Position numbers and translations under genes: made by a program
Shown here: positions 9,886 to 19,153 of the stretch, piece by piece
How positions within the stretch are numbered: the first letter of the stretch is position 1
How the letters are laid out: each line of letters starts with the position of its first letter
The notes under the pieces: generated by a model
Database searches by the model: none
The model's input: only the letters and a program-made list of their open reading frames with translations
What the model was told of the DNA's origin: nothing
Assembly: GCA_963730065.1 (NCBI GenBank)
Contig: CAVSQL010000010.1
Location: 85,877-149,876, forward strand
Origin: UBA9676 sp963730065
Lineage (GTDB): Bacteria; Actinomycetota; Actinomycetes; Streptosporangiales; Streptosporangiaceae
DNA: 64,000 nt
Direction of reading: 5' to 3'

Positions 9886-10118
9886 GACAGGTCCTCCTTC
9901 AGGTGAGCGGTGAGGGGGAAGGCTGGCTGATTAGGTCTGCGGACCGCTGTGGCCGGCGGTGGGGTCCGCGCCGTGTCGTGACCACGGTAGGCGTGCAGGT
10001 CGGAGCCGCAGATCCCGGCCAGCACCACCTGGACCACGACCTCACCTGGGCCGGGCTCTGGCTCCGGGATGCTTTCCAGCGCCAGCAGGTTCCCGCCACG
10101 CCACACGAGCGCCTTCAT
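9882..10118 (-). pseudogene. zinc-dependent alcohol dehydrogenase, N-terminal fragment
   Basis: The first 48 or so residues match the GroES-like start of medium-chain zinc alcohol dehydrogenases (MKALVWRGGNLLALESIPEP, then AGICGSDLHAYRGH, which carries the catalytic zinc cysteine). Then the match stops and about 30 unrelated residues lead to a stop that overlaps the permease ATG. A full enzyme has about 340-380 residues, so roughly 85 percent is deleted. It still has a good ribosome binding site (AGGAGG upstream of the ATG), so it may act only as a translated leader for the permease. Confidence 0.75.
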
Positions 10119-10141
10119 CAGCGCCCAACCCCTCCTGGACA

Positions 10142-10160
10142 AGTTCCGATAATCGGAACT
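10142..10160. promoter_or_regulatory. 19-bp palindromic operator candidate
   Basis: AGTTCCGATAATCGGAACT is a perfect inverted repeat with 9-bp arms and a 1-bp centre. It lies between the divergent dehydrogenase-remnant/permease/amidohydrolase unit and the iclR-type gene. Position and symmetry suit the binding site of the adjacent IclR regulator. Assignment to that protein is inference. Confidence 0.7.
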
Positions 10161-10209
10161 AAAATCCAAAACCTGAACGCATGATGCGACAGCGGGATGG
10201 TCGGGTCAA

Positions 10210-11046
10210 GTGGCCAAGCGAGCCAGCGATCAACAAGACGGGCAGCAGGCGCCGCTTACCGGGGCTGACCGGGTCTTGGCCGCGCTCAAGCAGCTGGGTG
10301 AATATCCCGAGGGTGCGCGCCTGGATGACCTGGCGCGCGACCTCGCCTCACCGAAATCCTCGACGCACCGTGCGCTTGCGGCGCTGCGCCGCGCTGGCCT
10401 GGCCACCCAAGATGAGCATGGCCGCTACCGGCTGAGCCTCGACTTGGTGCAGCTCGCGTTCCGGCATCACGACGCCCTGCAAGAAACTGCTCCAGTGCGC
10501 CCGCTGCTGGCCGCTCTGGCGGAGCGTTTCGGTGAGACTGCCCACTTCGCGCGGCTGGAAGGCAGCGAGATCGTCTATCTGGGCAAGGTGGTCCCCGCGG
10601 GGTCAGGAGCGCAGATGACATCGGTCATCGGCGGGCGGAATCCAGCTCATTGCACCGGGTTGGGCAAGGTGCTCCTCTCTCATGTCCTCCCCGACCGAGG
10701 CGCCGTGGACCGTTACCTCCGCGACTTTGGCCCGCTTGAACGCCGGACCTCGCAAACGCTGGTGACCAGCGAGCGGCTGGACCGCGAACTCCAGCTGACC
10801 AGGACCCGCCACTATGCCGTCGATCGCCAGGAAAGCGATGTCGGCATCGTCTGCATCGCGTTCCCGGTCTTCCTCGGATCGCCGGTGCTGCCCTCCGCGG
10901 CGGTCAGCGTGGCCGCCCTCGCGCAGCGAACGCCGCTGCGGAAGCTGACCGGGGCGGCCGATGAGATCCGGGCCATGATCGCCAGCCAGCTCGGGGCGGC
11001 CGCCGTTCTGCCGAGACCGTCATCGCCAGCAGACGCGGTCGCCTGA
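10210..11046 (+). CDS. IclR family transcriptional regulator
   Basis: 278 residues from a GTG. The N-terminal winged helix-turn-helix (ADRVLAALKQLGEYPEGARL to SSTHRALAALRRAGLA) is followed by the IclR effector domain (HFARLEGSEIVYLGKVVPAG, NPAHCTGLGKVLLSH, YAVDRQESDVGIVCIAFPVF). IclR proteins bind small organic acids or sugars and usually repress neighbouring catabolic operons. It heads a plus-strand run with the dehydratase and lactonase genes and diverges from the permease unit. The palindrome 50 bp upstream is the likely operator. Confidence 0.9.
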   Translation: MAKRASDQQDGQQAPLTGADRVLAALKQLGEYPEGARLDDLARDLASPKSSTHRALAALRRAGLATQDEHGRYRLSLDLVQLAFRHHDALQETAPVRPLLAALAERFGETAHFARLEGSEIVYLGKVVPAGSGAQMTSVIGGRNPAHCTGLGKVLLSHVLPDRGAVDRYLRDFGPLERRTSQTLVTSERLDRELQLTRTRHYAVDRQESDVGIVCIAFPVFLGSPVLPSAAVSVAALAQRTPLRKLTGAADEIRAMIASQLGAAAVLPRPSSPADAVA

Positions 11047-11078
11047 ACGCCGCACTCACCGTCACCAGGAGGCACGGC

Positions 11079-12242
11079 ATGAGGATCGAGCGGCTGCAGA
11101 CCTTGGTTGTCAGCGTGCCCTACCTGCACGACGAAGTGAGCTCGCGCATACACCGCGGCGGGGTAACGGATGTGATCGTCAAGCTGACGACCGACGATGG
11201 GGCGGTGGGATGGGGTGAGAGCTGCAGCGGCGCCGACGTCGCATCGGTCGAAAAAGCCGTTGCCTCGGCCGAGCCGTTCCTGATCGGGCGCGATCCATGG
11301 GACGGAGAGGCGATCTTCCAGGACTTCTTCAAGACCGGGCTGTGGGACTTCCGGGCCCCCACTGGTTACTTCGCGTTCGCCGGGATCGACCAGGCACTAT
11401 GGGACCTCCGTGGCAAAGCGGCCGGGCAGCCGGTCTACCGCCTGCTCGGCGGCGCTCTGCGCGATGAGGCTGATTACTTCTACTACCTTGCGCGCGGCAG
11501 CGCCGAGGACATCACCCGGCAATGCGCGGACGGCGTAGCCCGCGGCTACACCTGCTTCTACCTCAAGGTAGGCGTCGATGCCGCCGCTGAGACCACGATG
11601 CTCGCCGCGATACGGGAGACGATCGGAGACGAGCGCAAGATCCGCATCGACGCGAACGAGGCCTGGTCGGTGCCGGAGGCAGTGAAGATCCTCCGGCGCT
11701 GGGACGCCGAGTTCACCCTCGACTTCTGCGAGGCCCCCGTCCCTGGCCGCCCGGTCGCAGCCATGCGGGAGGTACGCGAGCAAACCTCGGTGTGCATCTC
11801 CGCTAACGAATGGCTGTGGGGGCCAGCCGAAGTACTCGAGATGATCAACGGCCGCGGAGCCGACGTGCTGTGCTTCAGCGCCTACTGGGTCGGGACCATC
11901 CGCAGATTCCTCAACCTGTCCCTGCTAGCTGACCATCACGCACTAGGGGTATGCAAGCACACCCACGGCGAACTCGGCATCGCCGCGGCAGCCGGCCACC
12001 ACGTGCTCCTCACCATGCCTAACGCCGTCGACGGCAACCAGCAAACCGCATCAATCATGGAAGACGACATCCTCGCCGAGCCGCTGCCGATCAGGGACGG
12101 ACCGCGGTGGGGCCGGCCCAAGCAGCCAGGCCTGGGCATCGAAATTGACGAGCAGAAACTAGCCCGATACCACAACTTGTACATGGAACGCGGGCAATTC
12201 CTTCCCTACCGTAATCCAGCGCAGCAGAGCCGGGTCCGTTAG
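11079..12242 (+). CDS. mandelate racemase/muconate lactonizing enzyme family (sugar-acid dehydratase-like)
   Basis: 387 residues; AGGAGG lies before the ATG. This is an enolase-superfamily enzyme with a capping domain (residues 1-120) and a barrel. Metal ligands are visible as Asp191 (RIDANEAW), Glu218 (DFCEAPV) and Glu244 (SANEW); Lys163 (YLKVG) and His294/His296 (CKHTHGELG) are candidate acid/base residues. Members abstract the alpha-proton of a carboxylate, and many are sugar-acid dehydratases that yield 2-keto-3-deoxy acids. The lactonase, KDG-type kinase and KDPG-type aldolase nearby favour that role. The specific sugar acid is not determinable. Confidence 0.85.
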   Translation: MRIERLQTLVVSVPYLHDEVSSRIHRGGVTDVIVKLTTDDGAVGWGESCSGADVASVEKAVASAEPFLIGRDPWDGEAIFQDFFKTGLWDFRAPTGYFAFAGIDQALWDLRGKAAGQPVYRLLGGALRDEADYFYYLARGSAEDITRQCADGVARGYTCFYLKVGVDAAAETTMLAAIRETIGDERKIRIDANEAWSVPEAVKILRRWDAEFTLDFCEAPVPGRPVAAMREVREQTSVCISANEWLWGPAEVLEMINGRGADVLCFSAYWVGTIRRFLNLSLLADHHALGVCKHTHGELGIAAAAGHHVLLTMPNAVDGNQQTASIMEDDILAEPLPIRDGPRWGRPKQPGLGIEIDEQKLARYHNLYMERGQFLPYRNPAQQSRVR

Positions 12243-12348
12243 TACTAATGCTCACATCCACATCTCGCAGCTCACCAGGGGCATGAGCTTACGGCATGCT
12301 GTTTGACGCCAAGACTTCATTCAGAACGAACAGAACTGGGAGGTCAGG

Positions 12349-13242
12349 TTGGCACCGAGACAATGGACCACTGAAAAGCTGGCAGCGGGACTAGGCTGGC
12401 CTGAAGGGCCCGCGGTGCTCGATGATGGCCGGGTCGTCTTCGTCGAGACTTTTCAAGGACGCCTCAGCATCTGGGACCGCAACCATGGTGTCCAGCAGTA
12501 TGCCGACATCGGAGGCGGCCCCAACGCGGCAGCAGTTGGCGCAGACGGCAACATCTACATCACCCAAAACGGCGGGATCGTCGGCCCATGGCGATCACCC
12601 CGGCCACAATCTCCCTCGATCCAGCGCATCAGTGCCGCAGGCCACGTGGACACAGTGGTCACCACGACGGCGTCGCGGGCGCTCAGCGCGCCAAACGACC
12701 TCGCCTTCAGCCCTGACGGCTGCCTCTACTTCACTGACCCGGGAGGCGAATACTCCCCGGGCAGCCAGCCCGACCCCGGATACATATGCGTACTCAGGCC
12801 GGACGGCTCCTGCGAAGTACTGCAGGAAACAGGCCGAGCATACCCCAACGGAATCGTGGTAGAACCAGATGGAAGCATCGTCTGGGTTGAGTCCTACACC
12901 AGAGTGGTTCGCCGACGCCGAACGAATTCCGTAGTAGAGGACGTATGTGTCCTTCCAGAAGCCGGCGCCCCGGACGGGCTGGCCATATCGTCCGACGGGG
13001 AGCTGTACATTACCGCCACCAAGGCGAAGGGGATCGATATCCTCGGAAATGACGGCACCCACAAGGGCTTCATCCCCGTTGACGGCATACCCACGAACTG
13101 CGCATTCGATGGGGATGTGCTATATGTCACAGATGGCGGCGGTCTTGGGCTGTCCGGCCAAATAGAACTAACCGGGCAGCTCTGGGCAATCAAGATCGCA
13201 GGTGCCCGCGGGATGCCCCTGCACCGTGGCCAAGTCGGTTAG
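12349..13242 (+). CDS. SMP-30/gluconolactonase family protein
   Basis: 297 residues with a TTG start after GGGAGG. It shows the six-bladed propeller signature of SMP-30/LRE proteins: LGWPEGPAVLDDGRVVFVE (metal-binding glutamate at the start), APNDLAFSPDGCLYFTDPGG and an AYPNGIVVEPDG repeat, with DGLAISSDGELYITATK near the end. The family hydrolyses sugar lactones to aldonic acids in a calcium- or zinc-dependent reaction. It lies 106 bp downstream of the dehydratase gene on the same strand and would supply its acid substrate. Confidence 0.85.
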   Translation: MAPRQWTTEKLAAGLGWPEGPAVLDDGRVVFVETFQGRLSIWDRNHGVQQYADIGGGPNAAAVGADGNIYITQNGGIVGPWRSPRPQSPSIQRISAAGHVDTVVTTTASRALSAPNDLAFSPDGCLYFTDPGGEYSPGSQPDPGYICVLRPDGSCEVLQETGRAYPNGIVVEPDGSIVWVESYTRVVRRRRTNSVVEDVCVLPEAGAPDGLAISSDGELYITATKAKGIDILGNDGTHKGFIPVDGIPTNCAFDGDVLYVTDGGGLGLSGQIELTGQLWAIKIAGARGMPLHRGQVG

Positions 13243-13379
13243 CAGACCTTCCACCCAACGCCTACCGCCGGTTGGGCCGTCCTGCAGTCATATTCCCCAG
13301 CTGAGAAGCGTCCGCGAAACTCAGCAACCGAGGCTTACCCGCCTCTCCGAACGGCATCGCTGTTCACTGGGGCGGATGG

Positions 13380-14024
13380 TCACGATCCAGCGGCCTTCAA
13401 TGTGGCTAGCAGGTGGCGGGCACGCCGCGAGATTTCCTGGGAATCTCCCATCGTCAGCTCCCGTCCGACACCGACGGCCACGGCACCGGCGTTGATCCAG
13501 TCCGCCGCCCGATCAATCCGGACACCGCCGGTCGGCACCAGCGGCAAGTGCGGCAGCGCAGCCCGCACGTCCTTCAGGGCAGATGGCGTCCAGGCAGTCG
13601 CCGGAAATACCTTGATCAGGTCAGCGCCCGCCTGATACGCCTGAACCATTTCGCTGGGAGTAAGGACCCCAGGAATTACGGCCAGGCCGCCGGCGTGTCC
13701 GCGCGAGACAACTGCCGGGTTTAGGTTCGGGGCGACCAGGAACGCGGCGCCGGCCGCCTCCGCGTCTGACGCCATCGCCACGTCCAGTACGGTGCCGGCG
13801 CCTACCCAGCTGCCTTCGGGCCGCTCTCCGGTAAGCACGCCGATCGCGTCCAGGGCCCCAGGGCTCGTCAATGCCACCTCGACCGCGCTCAGGCCAGCAG
13901 CAAAAAGCGCCCGGCCGGCGGCTATCGCCAGCGCCGGGCTGCTCGTGCGGATGACCGCGATCAGCCGCTGTGTCAGCATCGTCCGCACCGCAGGATGGGT
14001 GGGCCGGTCACCGGCCGATGGCAT
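13380..14024 (-). CDS. KDPG/KHG-type aldolase
   Basis: 214 residues from the ATG at 14024, which overlaps the 3' end of the kinase gene by 17 bp (translational coupling). Motifs of class I 2-keto-3-deoxy-6-phosphogluconate aldolase are present: VEVALTSPGAL (catalytic glutamate), GAGTVLD, FLVAPNLNPAV and the Schiff-base lysine in ADLIKVFPAT, then PTGGVR for phosphate binding. It would split a 2-keto-3-deoxy-6-phospho-acid into pyruvate and a glyceraldehyde-3-phosphate-type aldehyde. DgaF of the glucosaminate pathway belongs to the same fold. Confidence 0.88.
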   Translation of the reverse strand: MPSAGDRPTHPAVRTMLTQRLIAVIRTSSPALAIAAGRALFAAGLSAVEVALTSPGALDAIGVLTGERPEGSWVGAGTVLDVAMASDAEAAGAAFLVAPNLNPAVVSRGHAGGLAVIPGVLTPSEMVQAYQAGADLIKVFPATAWTPSALKDVRAALPHLPLVPTGGVRIDRAADWINAGAVAVGVGRELTMGDSQEISRRARHLLATLKAAGS

Positions 14025-15003
14025 TGCCGTCCTCCAGGAATCTGCCGACCTCCACCAGCGTCGGGGCACCCTCAATGTCGCCGGGCACGACTACTGTCAT
14101 CGCCCCGCAAGCGGCAGCCCGCACCAGGGCATCGCTGATCGGCAGACCCGCCAGGAGGGCAGATAGCAGCCCGGCGGCGAAGGCATCCCCGGCGCCGACC
14201 GGATCCACCGCCCGTACCGAGAACGCATGTTGCGACCAGCAGCCCAGACCGTCTGAGGCCCAGGCCCCGGCCGCACCGCGCTTGATGACGACGAGCTGGC
14301 TGCCACGGTCCAGAAAGAAGCCGGCAATCTTCGGGTCCGGACCAGAGATCCCGCTTATGGCCGCGGCTTCGTCCTCCCCAGCGATGACCACATCCGCGAA
14401 TGCGCACAACCGCCGCAGATCGTCAAGCTGGTCGGCCAGCGGAGCAAGTTTGCGGCGGATGTTGGGGTCGACGACTACCAGCACACCAGCGTCCCGGGCA
14501 GTCTGCACGGCCGCGAAAGTCGCCTCCCGGGCCGACGGTGACAGCATCGCCGTGATACCGGTGGCCACCAGGATCCGGGCAGAGCTGACCACGTGGCCGG
14601 TGACTTGCTCCGCACCCAACCGGCTGCCCGCCGATCCAGCTCTGAAGTAGGTGACGGTGACCGGGCGGTCAGCGTGCGCATCCCGGACCAGCATCCCGGT
14701 CGGGGCGGAGGGATCAACCAGGAGCCTATCTGTGTTCACCTGCTCCCCCCGCAATGCTCGCAACACCAGCTGCCCATGCGGATCATCACCAACTCGGCCG
14801 ATGAACGAGACCTCGTGACCGAGACGCGCCAGGCCGACCGCCACATTGAATTCTGCGCCCGCCACAGTCCGGCGGAACTGCGTCGCGGACGCCAGCGGTT
14901 CACCCGGAGAGGCGACAAAGACGACCAGCGCTTCCCCGAACGTCACGACGTCGGGTCCGCCCCCGCCAGCCGGCACGGCCAAGGTCGTTGCGGCGCCTGT
15001 CAT
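14008..15003 (-). CDS. PfkB family sugar kinase (2-keto-3-deoxygluconate kinase-like)
   Basis: 331 residues from an ATG at 15003; an in-frame extension to 15201 lacks family features. PfkB motifs: VVTFGEALVVFVA at the start, GAEFNVAVGLARLGHEVSFI (first signature) and DPVGAGDAFAAGLLSALLAG with the catalytic aspartate (second signature). Next to a KDPG-type aldolase the natural role is phosphorylation of 2-keto-3-deoxy acids at C6. It overlaps the aldolase gene by 17 bp. Confidence 0.87.
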   Translation of the reverse strand: MTGAATTLAVPAGGGGPDVVTFGEALVVFVASPGEPLASATQFRRTVAGAEFNVAVGLARLGHEVSFIGRVGDDPHGQLVLRALRGEQVNTDRLLVDPSAPTGMLVRDAHADRPVTVTYFRAGSAGSRLGAEQVTGHVVSSARILVATGITAMLSPSAREATFAAVQTARDAGVLVVVDPNIRRKLAPLADQLDDLRRLCAFADVVIAGEDEAAAISGISGPDPKIAGFFLDRGSQLVVIKRGAAGAWASDGLGCWSQHAFSVRAVDPVGAGDAFAAGLLSALLAGLPISDALVRAAACGAMTVVVPGDIEGAPTLVEVGRFLEDGNAIGR

Positions 15004-15221
15004 TGCCTGGCTCCTTCCAGCTTCCTGTCCAGGATGCGCGCGAGCGAGCCGGGCCAGCGAGGTCTCGCCGGGGACACGCCGGTCGTGTCGACCTGCTGGT
15101 GAACTGGCCTCACGGATCCTCCACATTCGCCGGGTTTGCGACTTCAACGCGGCATGGCCCCGTCGCGATCTGGCGATCGAGAAACGGCGTGAAGTCACCA
15201 ATCGTGATCACTCAGAGATCG

Positions 15222-16040
15222 CTAATCCGAGTTATACGGCAGGGCCGGCCCCGACGGCAGGGCAGCCATGAGCCCGCCGTCGGCATGAACAGTTGCGCCG
15301 GTGACAAAAGAGGCCGCATCGCTGGCCAGGAACAGTGCGACGGATGCCAGTTCCTCCGGACGGCCGAGCCGTCCGAGCGGGTGGCTGGCGGCGAGCCGTG
15401 CCAGTTGCGCGCCAGGATCGGCGGCCACCTGGATCTCACGGCGCACCATGGGAGTGTCTACCGTTCCGGGCACCAGCGCATTCACGCGAATCCCATGCGG
15501 TGCAGCCTCCAGTGCCAGCGCCCGCGTCAGCGCGTGCACGCCACCTTTGGATGCCGCGTAGGCCGCAGCATCGGGGACCGTCGCCAGCGCATGAGGAGAC
15601 GACGTTATGACCAGCACGCCGGACCCTTGCCGGTACATGTGACGCAGCCCCGCCCGGCACACCAGGAACACCCCGGTCAGGTTCACCCCGACCACACGGT
15701 GCCACTCGGCGAGGGATACGTCAGTGGCTGCTCTCATGGATTCCAGGCCGGCGTTCGCGTGCATCACATCCAGCCGGCCTTCGGTGGCGACGATGCCTTC
15801 CACCATCGCGTCCACCGCGTCGGCGTCCGCCACATCACAGCTCACATACCGGGCATCTCCCCCGGCGGCGACTATGCCGCTCACAGTGCGGTGGGCATCG
15901 TCGGCTGCGACGTCCGCCACGATGACGTGTGCCCCAGCAGTGGCAAACGCCATCGCTGACGCCGCGCCGATTCCCGTCGCCCCGCCGGAGACGCAGACCA
16001 CCTGGCCGGTGAAATTGAAGGTTGCCTTCGCAGGGCTCAT
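15222..16040 (-). CDS. short-chain dehydrogenase/reductase (SDR)
   Basis: 272 residues from an ATG preceded by AAGGATGGGGG; an in-frame upstream ATG at 16103 is less likely. Classical SDR motifs: cofactor loop SGGATGIG, DVADADAVD, HANAG, the catalytic serine in ITSSPHALA and the YAASK pair, then RVNALVPGTVDTPMV. It is an NAD(P)-dependent oxidoreductase. In this cluster it probably oxidises a sugar or sugar acid, for example at C5 or C1, but the position cannot be read from sequence. Confidence 0.88.
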   Translation of the reverse strand: MSPAKATFNFTGQVVCVSGGATGIGAASAMAFATAGAHVIVADVAADDAHRTVSGIVAAGGDARYVSCDVADADAVDAMVEGIVATEGRLDVMHANAGLESMRAATDVSLAEWHRVVGVNLTGVFLVCRAGLRHMYRQGSGVLVITSSPHALATVPDAAAYAASKGGVHALTRALALEAAPHGIRVNALVPGTVDTPMVRREIQVAADPGAQLARLAASHPLGRLGRPEELASVALFLASDAASFVTGATVHADGGLMAALPSGPALPYNSD

Positions 16041-16099
16041 ACCCCCATCCTTTCGTCGCTGCGGCGTGACCTGCGGGACGGGCGGTGACGACAGGCCGG

Positions 16100-17251
16100 T
16101 CACCGGGCTGGCTTCGGCGTCGGCCGGCTGGTCCGCCCAAACTGGTCCCGGATCGCGTCCAGCACGGCGTGGTCCTCACCGGGCGCCAGCGTGTCCGGGG
16201 TGAGGAAGAACCCGTGCTTTCCGTCGGCAGCGACCGCGATCCGCGGATCGCGCTGCCACAGTTGCCGCACCACTTCGGCGGCGCTCACGCCGGCCCGGGC
16301 GGCGTCCACACAGACGTGCAGCCGGGGAGAGGGCTGACCTGCCTCGTTCGGATACGCGCGTGCGGCCGTCACCCCGGGCAAGCTGTTAAGCTCCGCCGAC
16401 CACCGCGCAACGGTCGCCTCCCAGGCTGACTGTTGCGCCGGGTGGTCAAGGGCCAGGTAGCGCCGAACGGCCGCCAGCAGTCCCAGCATCTCCTCCTTCC
16501 CGACCTTCATCGCTCTGGCCAGCCGCTGATAAGGCGCCCCGTTTGCGCGGACGGCCTCGATCATGGCTGCCTTGCCGAGCACAAGGCCGGTCGCCTGCGG
16601 GCCGCGCAATGCCTTGCCGCCGGAGAACAGCGCCAGATCCGCGCCAGCCCGAGTGAAGGCCCACAGGTTCTCGGCTGGAGGCAGCTGTGCTGCGGCGTCA
16701 ACGACCACGGGAATCCCGCGAGCGTGGGCGATGCGCACGGTCTCGGCAAGATTGAGCGTTCCGGGTGACAGGTGGCAGCCCGCGACCCAGAGCACCATTG
16801 CTGTGTTGGTCCCGAGCACGGCCTCGAGTTCCCAGTCGAAGGTCTGGATCGCATTGCCGATCTGGACGATCCGGCCGCCTGTCAGCTCTACCGCCCGGTC
16901 GTATGGAATCCGGTGCCCACAGTGCATCACCACTTCGGTCGGCAAGCCGTGCCCGCTGGGCATCCGGCTGATGGCAGCGGGATCGCCCTTGGTCGCGCAG
17001 GCCAGGACCGAGAGCGCGAGGCCGGCGGCGGCACCGGCGCTGACATAGCCAGCCTCGTTGCGCGTGAGCCGGGCAAGTTCCGCACCGACCGCCGCCTGCA
17101 ACTCGTGCATGTCGACATGGCTGCCGGCGGCCATCCGCATCGCATCCACGACCTCATCGGGCATGACCGATCCGCCAAGGTCTGTGAGTGTGGCCGCAGC
17201 GTTAATGACTCTGCGGACTCCGAGAGAGGCATAGCTCAGCGGTTCCGGCAC
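16100..17251 (-). CDS. SelA/DgaE-like PLP-dependent enzyme
   Basis: 383 residues. It resembles the L-seryl-tRNA selenium transferase-like branch of fold-type I PLP enzymes that includes D-glucosaminate-6-phosphate ammonia-lyase. Features: RRVINAAATLTDLGGS at the N-terminus, a VVVDAAAQLPP cofactor aspartate and the Schiff-base lysine in FSGGKALRGPQATGL. True SelA is longer and has a tRNA-binding N-terminal part. With a KDPG-type aldolase and a kinase nearby, a 2-amino-sugar-acid ammonia-lyase or aldolase role fits better than selenocysteine synthesis. Substrate inferred only from context. Confidence 0.75.
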   Translation of the reverse strand: MPEPLSYASLGVRRVINAAATLTDLGGSVMPDEVVDAMRMAAGSHVDMHELQAAVGAELARLTRNEAGYVSAGAAAGLALSVLACATKGDPAAISRMPSGHGLPTEVVMHCGHRIPYDRAVELTGGRIVQIGNAIQTFDWELEAVLGTNTAMVLWVAGCHLSPGTLNLAETVRIAHARGIPVVVDAAAQLPPAENLWAFTRAGADLALFSGGKALRGPQATGLVLGKAAMIEAVRANGAPYQRLARAMKVGKEEMLGLLAAVRRYLALDHPAQQSAWEATVARWSAELNSLPGVTAARAYPNEAGQPSPRLHVCVDAARAGVSAAEVVRQLWQRDPRIAVAADGKHGFFLTPDTLAPGEDHAVLDAIRDQFGRTSRPTPKPAR

Positions 17252-17348
17252 GGGTGGGCCCCTTACCAGGCTTCCCAGATGGCCGTCAACGCGGTCAGCT
17301 CAACTACCGCCTCTGTAGTTACCTGGAGACTGAGCCGCCGCATCCTGG

Positions 17349-18170
17349 TTACTTTCCTATTCCAGCGGTCATGCCCCGGATGAAGAACCGCTGGCTGGCC
17401 AGATACAAAACGATCATCGGCAGGATCGACAGCAAGACACCGGTCATGATCAGCGGCTCGTTCGTGGCGAAGCGGCCCTGAGACAAGGCGAGGCCTGCCA
17501 TCAGTGTGCGGGCACTGTTGTTCTGCAGGAAGACCAGTGCGTACAGTAGCTCGTTCCATACCCAAATAGCGTTAACAATCACCAGGGTGAAAACGGTGGG
17601 CAGGGACAGTGGCATGACTATGCGTATCAGTATCCGCCCATGAGACGCACCATCGACTGTGGCAGCCTCGATCAGCTCGCGCGGCAGCTCGCGGAAGAAA
17701 TTCGCTAGGAAGAATACTGAGAACGGAATCAGCAATCCAGTGTAGATGAGCATCACGGAGGGCAGGGTGTTTATCAGGCCCAGCTGCACCATCACGGCGA
17801 ACAGCGGCACCAGCAAAGCGACGGGTGGGATAGCTATCAGCCCGATGTTCATACTGTAGAAGGCCCGGCGCCCGAAGAATTTTCCAAACACCACTGCGTA
17901 CGCCGCGAAGACCGAGACAACCGTAGCCGCCCCGACTGAAATGAGGGTCACCAGCACGCTGTTGCTTGTCCACCGGAGGAACGGCATCTGCGCCAGCAGC
18001 GACGAAAGATTCGACAATGTTGGAGCGGACGGCAGGCCCGTCGGGTTCAGGGTGAAAGCACTGTTCGTCTTCAATGCGGTCTGCACCACAAACCACAATG
18101 GGTACAGCGAGATGACGCTGAGCAGGATCAAAAGTACATGTGAACTGGCCGTGGTCAAATTGCGTTTCAT
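17349..18170 (-). CDS. carbohydrate ABC transporter permease, MalG type
   Basis: 273 residues with six membrane segments. The EAA loop is visible (EAATVDGASHGRILIRIVMP) and contacts the ATPase. Its ATG overlaps the stop of the upstream permease gene (ATGA), so the two are co-translated. It is part of a CUT1-type sugar importer together with the genes at 18167 and 19146. Confidence 0.92.
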   Translation of the reverse strand: MKRNLTTASSHVLLILLSVISLYPLWFVVQTALKTNSAFTLNPTGLPSAPTLSNLSSLLAQMPFLRWTSNSVLVTLISVGAATVVSVFAAYAVVFGKFFGRRAFYSMNIGLIAIPPVALLVPLFAVMVQLGLINTLPSVMLIYTGLLIPFSVFFLANFFRELPRELIEAATVDGASHGRILIRIVMPLSLPTVFTLVIVNAIWVWNELLYALVFLQNNSARTLMAGLALSQGRFATNEPLIMTGVLLSILPMIVLYLASQRFFIRGMTAGIGK

Positions 18171-19153
18171 AGTGCGACCCGCTCACCGCGGGAGCGGAGC
18201 CGCAGATAGATAATGATGAATACGCTAGCCACCGCGAGAAGTACGACAGCTGCTGCTGACGCGAGGCCGACAGCGCCCTGCTGGAACCCGTTCTGATAGA
18301 TATAATATTCCATAACGCTCGAAGAATATGCGGGCCCAGCCTGAGTAAGCACGAAGACATATGTGAAGACGGCGCTCAGCATCGTGATGGCTTCGATCAT
18401 CACGAAGAGCCCAATTATCCGCCTTATGTGGGGGATCAGGATATACCATTGAATCCGCCAGCCGCTGGCGCCGTCAATTCGGGCCGCCTCTATTAGCTCC
18501 TGTGGGACGGCGAGGAGTGCTGCCGTCAGCACGACCACGCCGAATCCGAGTTGCTGCCAGATGATGACGGCGCCGATGGTCGGAATTGCCCAGTGGGCCG
18601 AGCCCAGCCAGTCCTTGGCGAGGCCACCCAAATGCCACTGGTGCAACAAGCTGTTCACTATGCCGCTCTGCGACAGCAGATATGAAAAGGTCAGCCCGAT
18701 CGCGGTGGCTGGCAGGACGTAAGGCAGGAAGACGATCGCCTGGTATACCTTCATTCTTCGGTACCCGGCGTTAATCGCTAGCGCGATCCCGATTGCCAGC
18801 ACCGTCATGACGGGCACCGCCGTGAGCAGCTTCAGGTTATCCAGCACCGAACGAATGAACACCGGGTCATGCCACAATTCCAGGTAGTTCCCGGTGCCAA
18901 CGTAGACAGGCTGCTGGATCGTGCCTGCATAGAAGGAGAACCGGGCGACCTCGACCAGTGGGTAACCGAAGGTCGCGGCCAGGGCGACGACCGCCGGAAG
19001 CACGAACGCATATGACCAGCCGCGCCAGGTGATGCGGCTGCGGAGCCGCAGCCACAGTGACAACCGCGGTGCACCCCCGGTCCGGCCTGCCGGCGGTGGT
19101 GCTGAGGGCAGGCCGGACCGGGCGGTGCTGCTGGCCGGCGGGGCGTCAGCCAC
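18167..19153 (-). CDS. carbohydrate ABC transporter permease, MalF type
   Basis: 328 residues with six membrane segments after a proline-rich cytoplasmic N-terminus. The EAA motif is EAARIDGASGWRIQWYILIP. It overlaps the substrate-binding protein gene at its 5' end by about 8 bp and the MalG-type gene at its 3' end by 4 bp, so the three genes form one tightly packed operon. Confidence 0.92.
   Translation of the reverse strand: MADAPPASSTARSGLPSAPPPAGRTGGAPRLSLWLRLRSRITWRGWSYAFVLPAVVALAATFGYPLVEVARFSFYAGTIQQPVYVGTGNYLELWHDPVFIRSVLDNLKLLTAVPVMTVLAIGIALAINAGYRRMKVYQAIVFLPYVLPATAIGLTFSYLLSQSGIVNSLLHQWHLGGLAKDWLGSAHWAIPTIGAVIIWQQLGFGVVVLTAALLAVPQELIEAARIDGASGWRIQWYILIPHIRRIIGLFVMIEAITMLSAVFTYVFVLTQAGPAYSSSVMEYYIYQNGFQQGAVGLASAAAVVLLAVASVFIIIYLRLRSRGERVAL

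Noticed and set aside
16100..17251. SelA-like protein as evidence for selenocysteine use
   Set aside because: The N-terminal tRNA-binding part of SelA is missing, no selB, selD or tRNA-Sec is present, and the context is sugar-acid catabolism.
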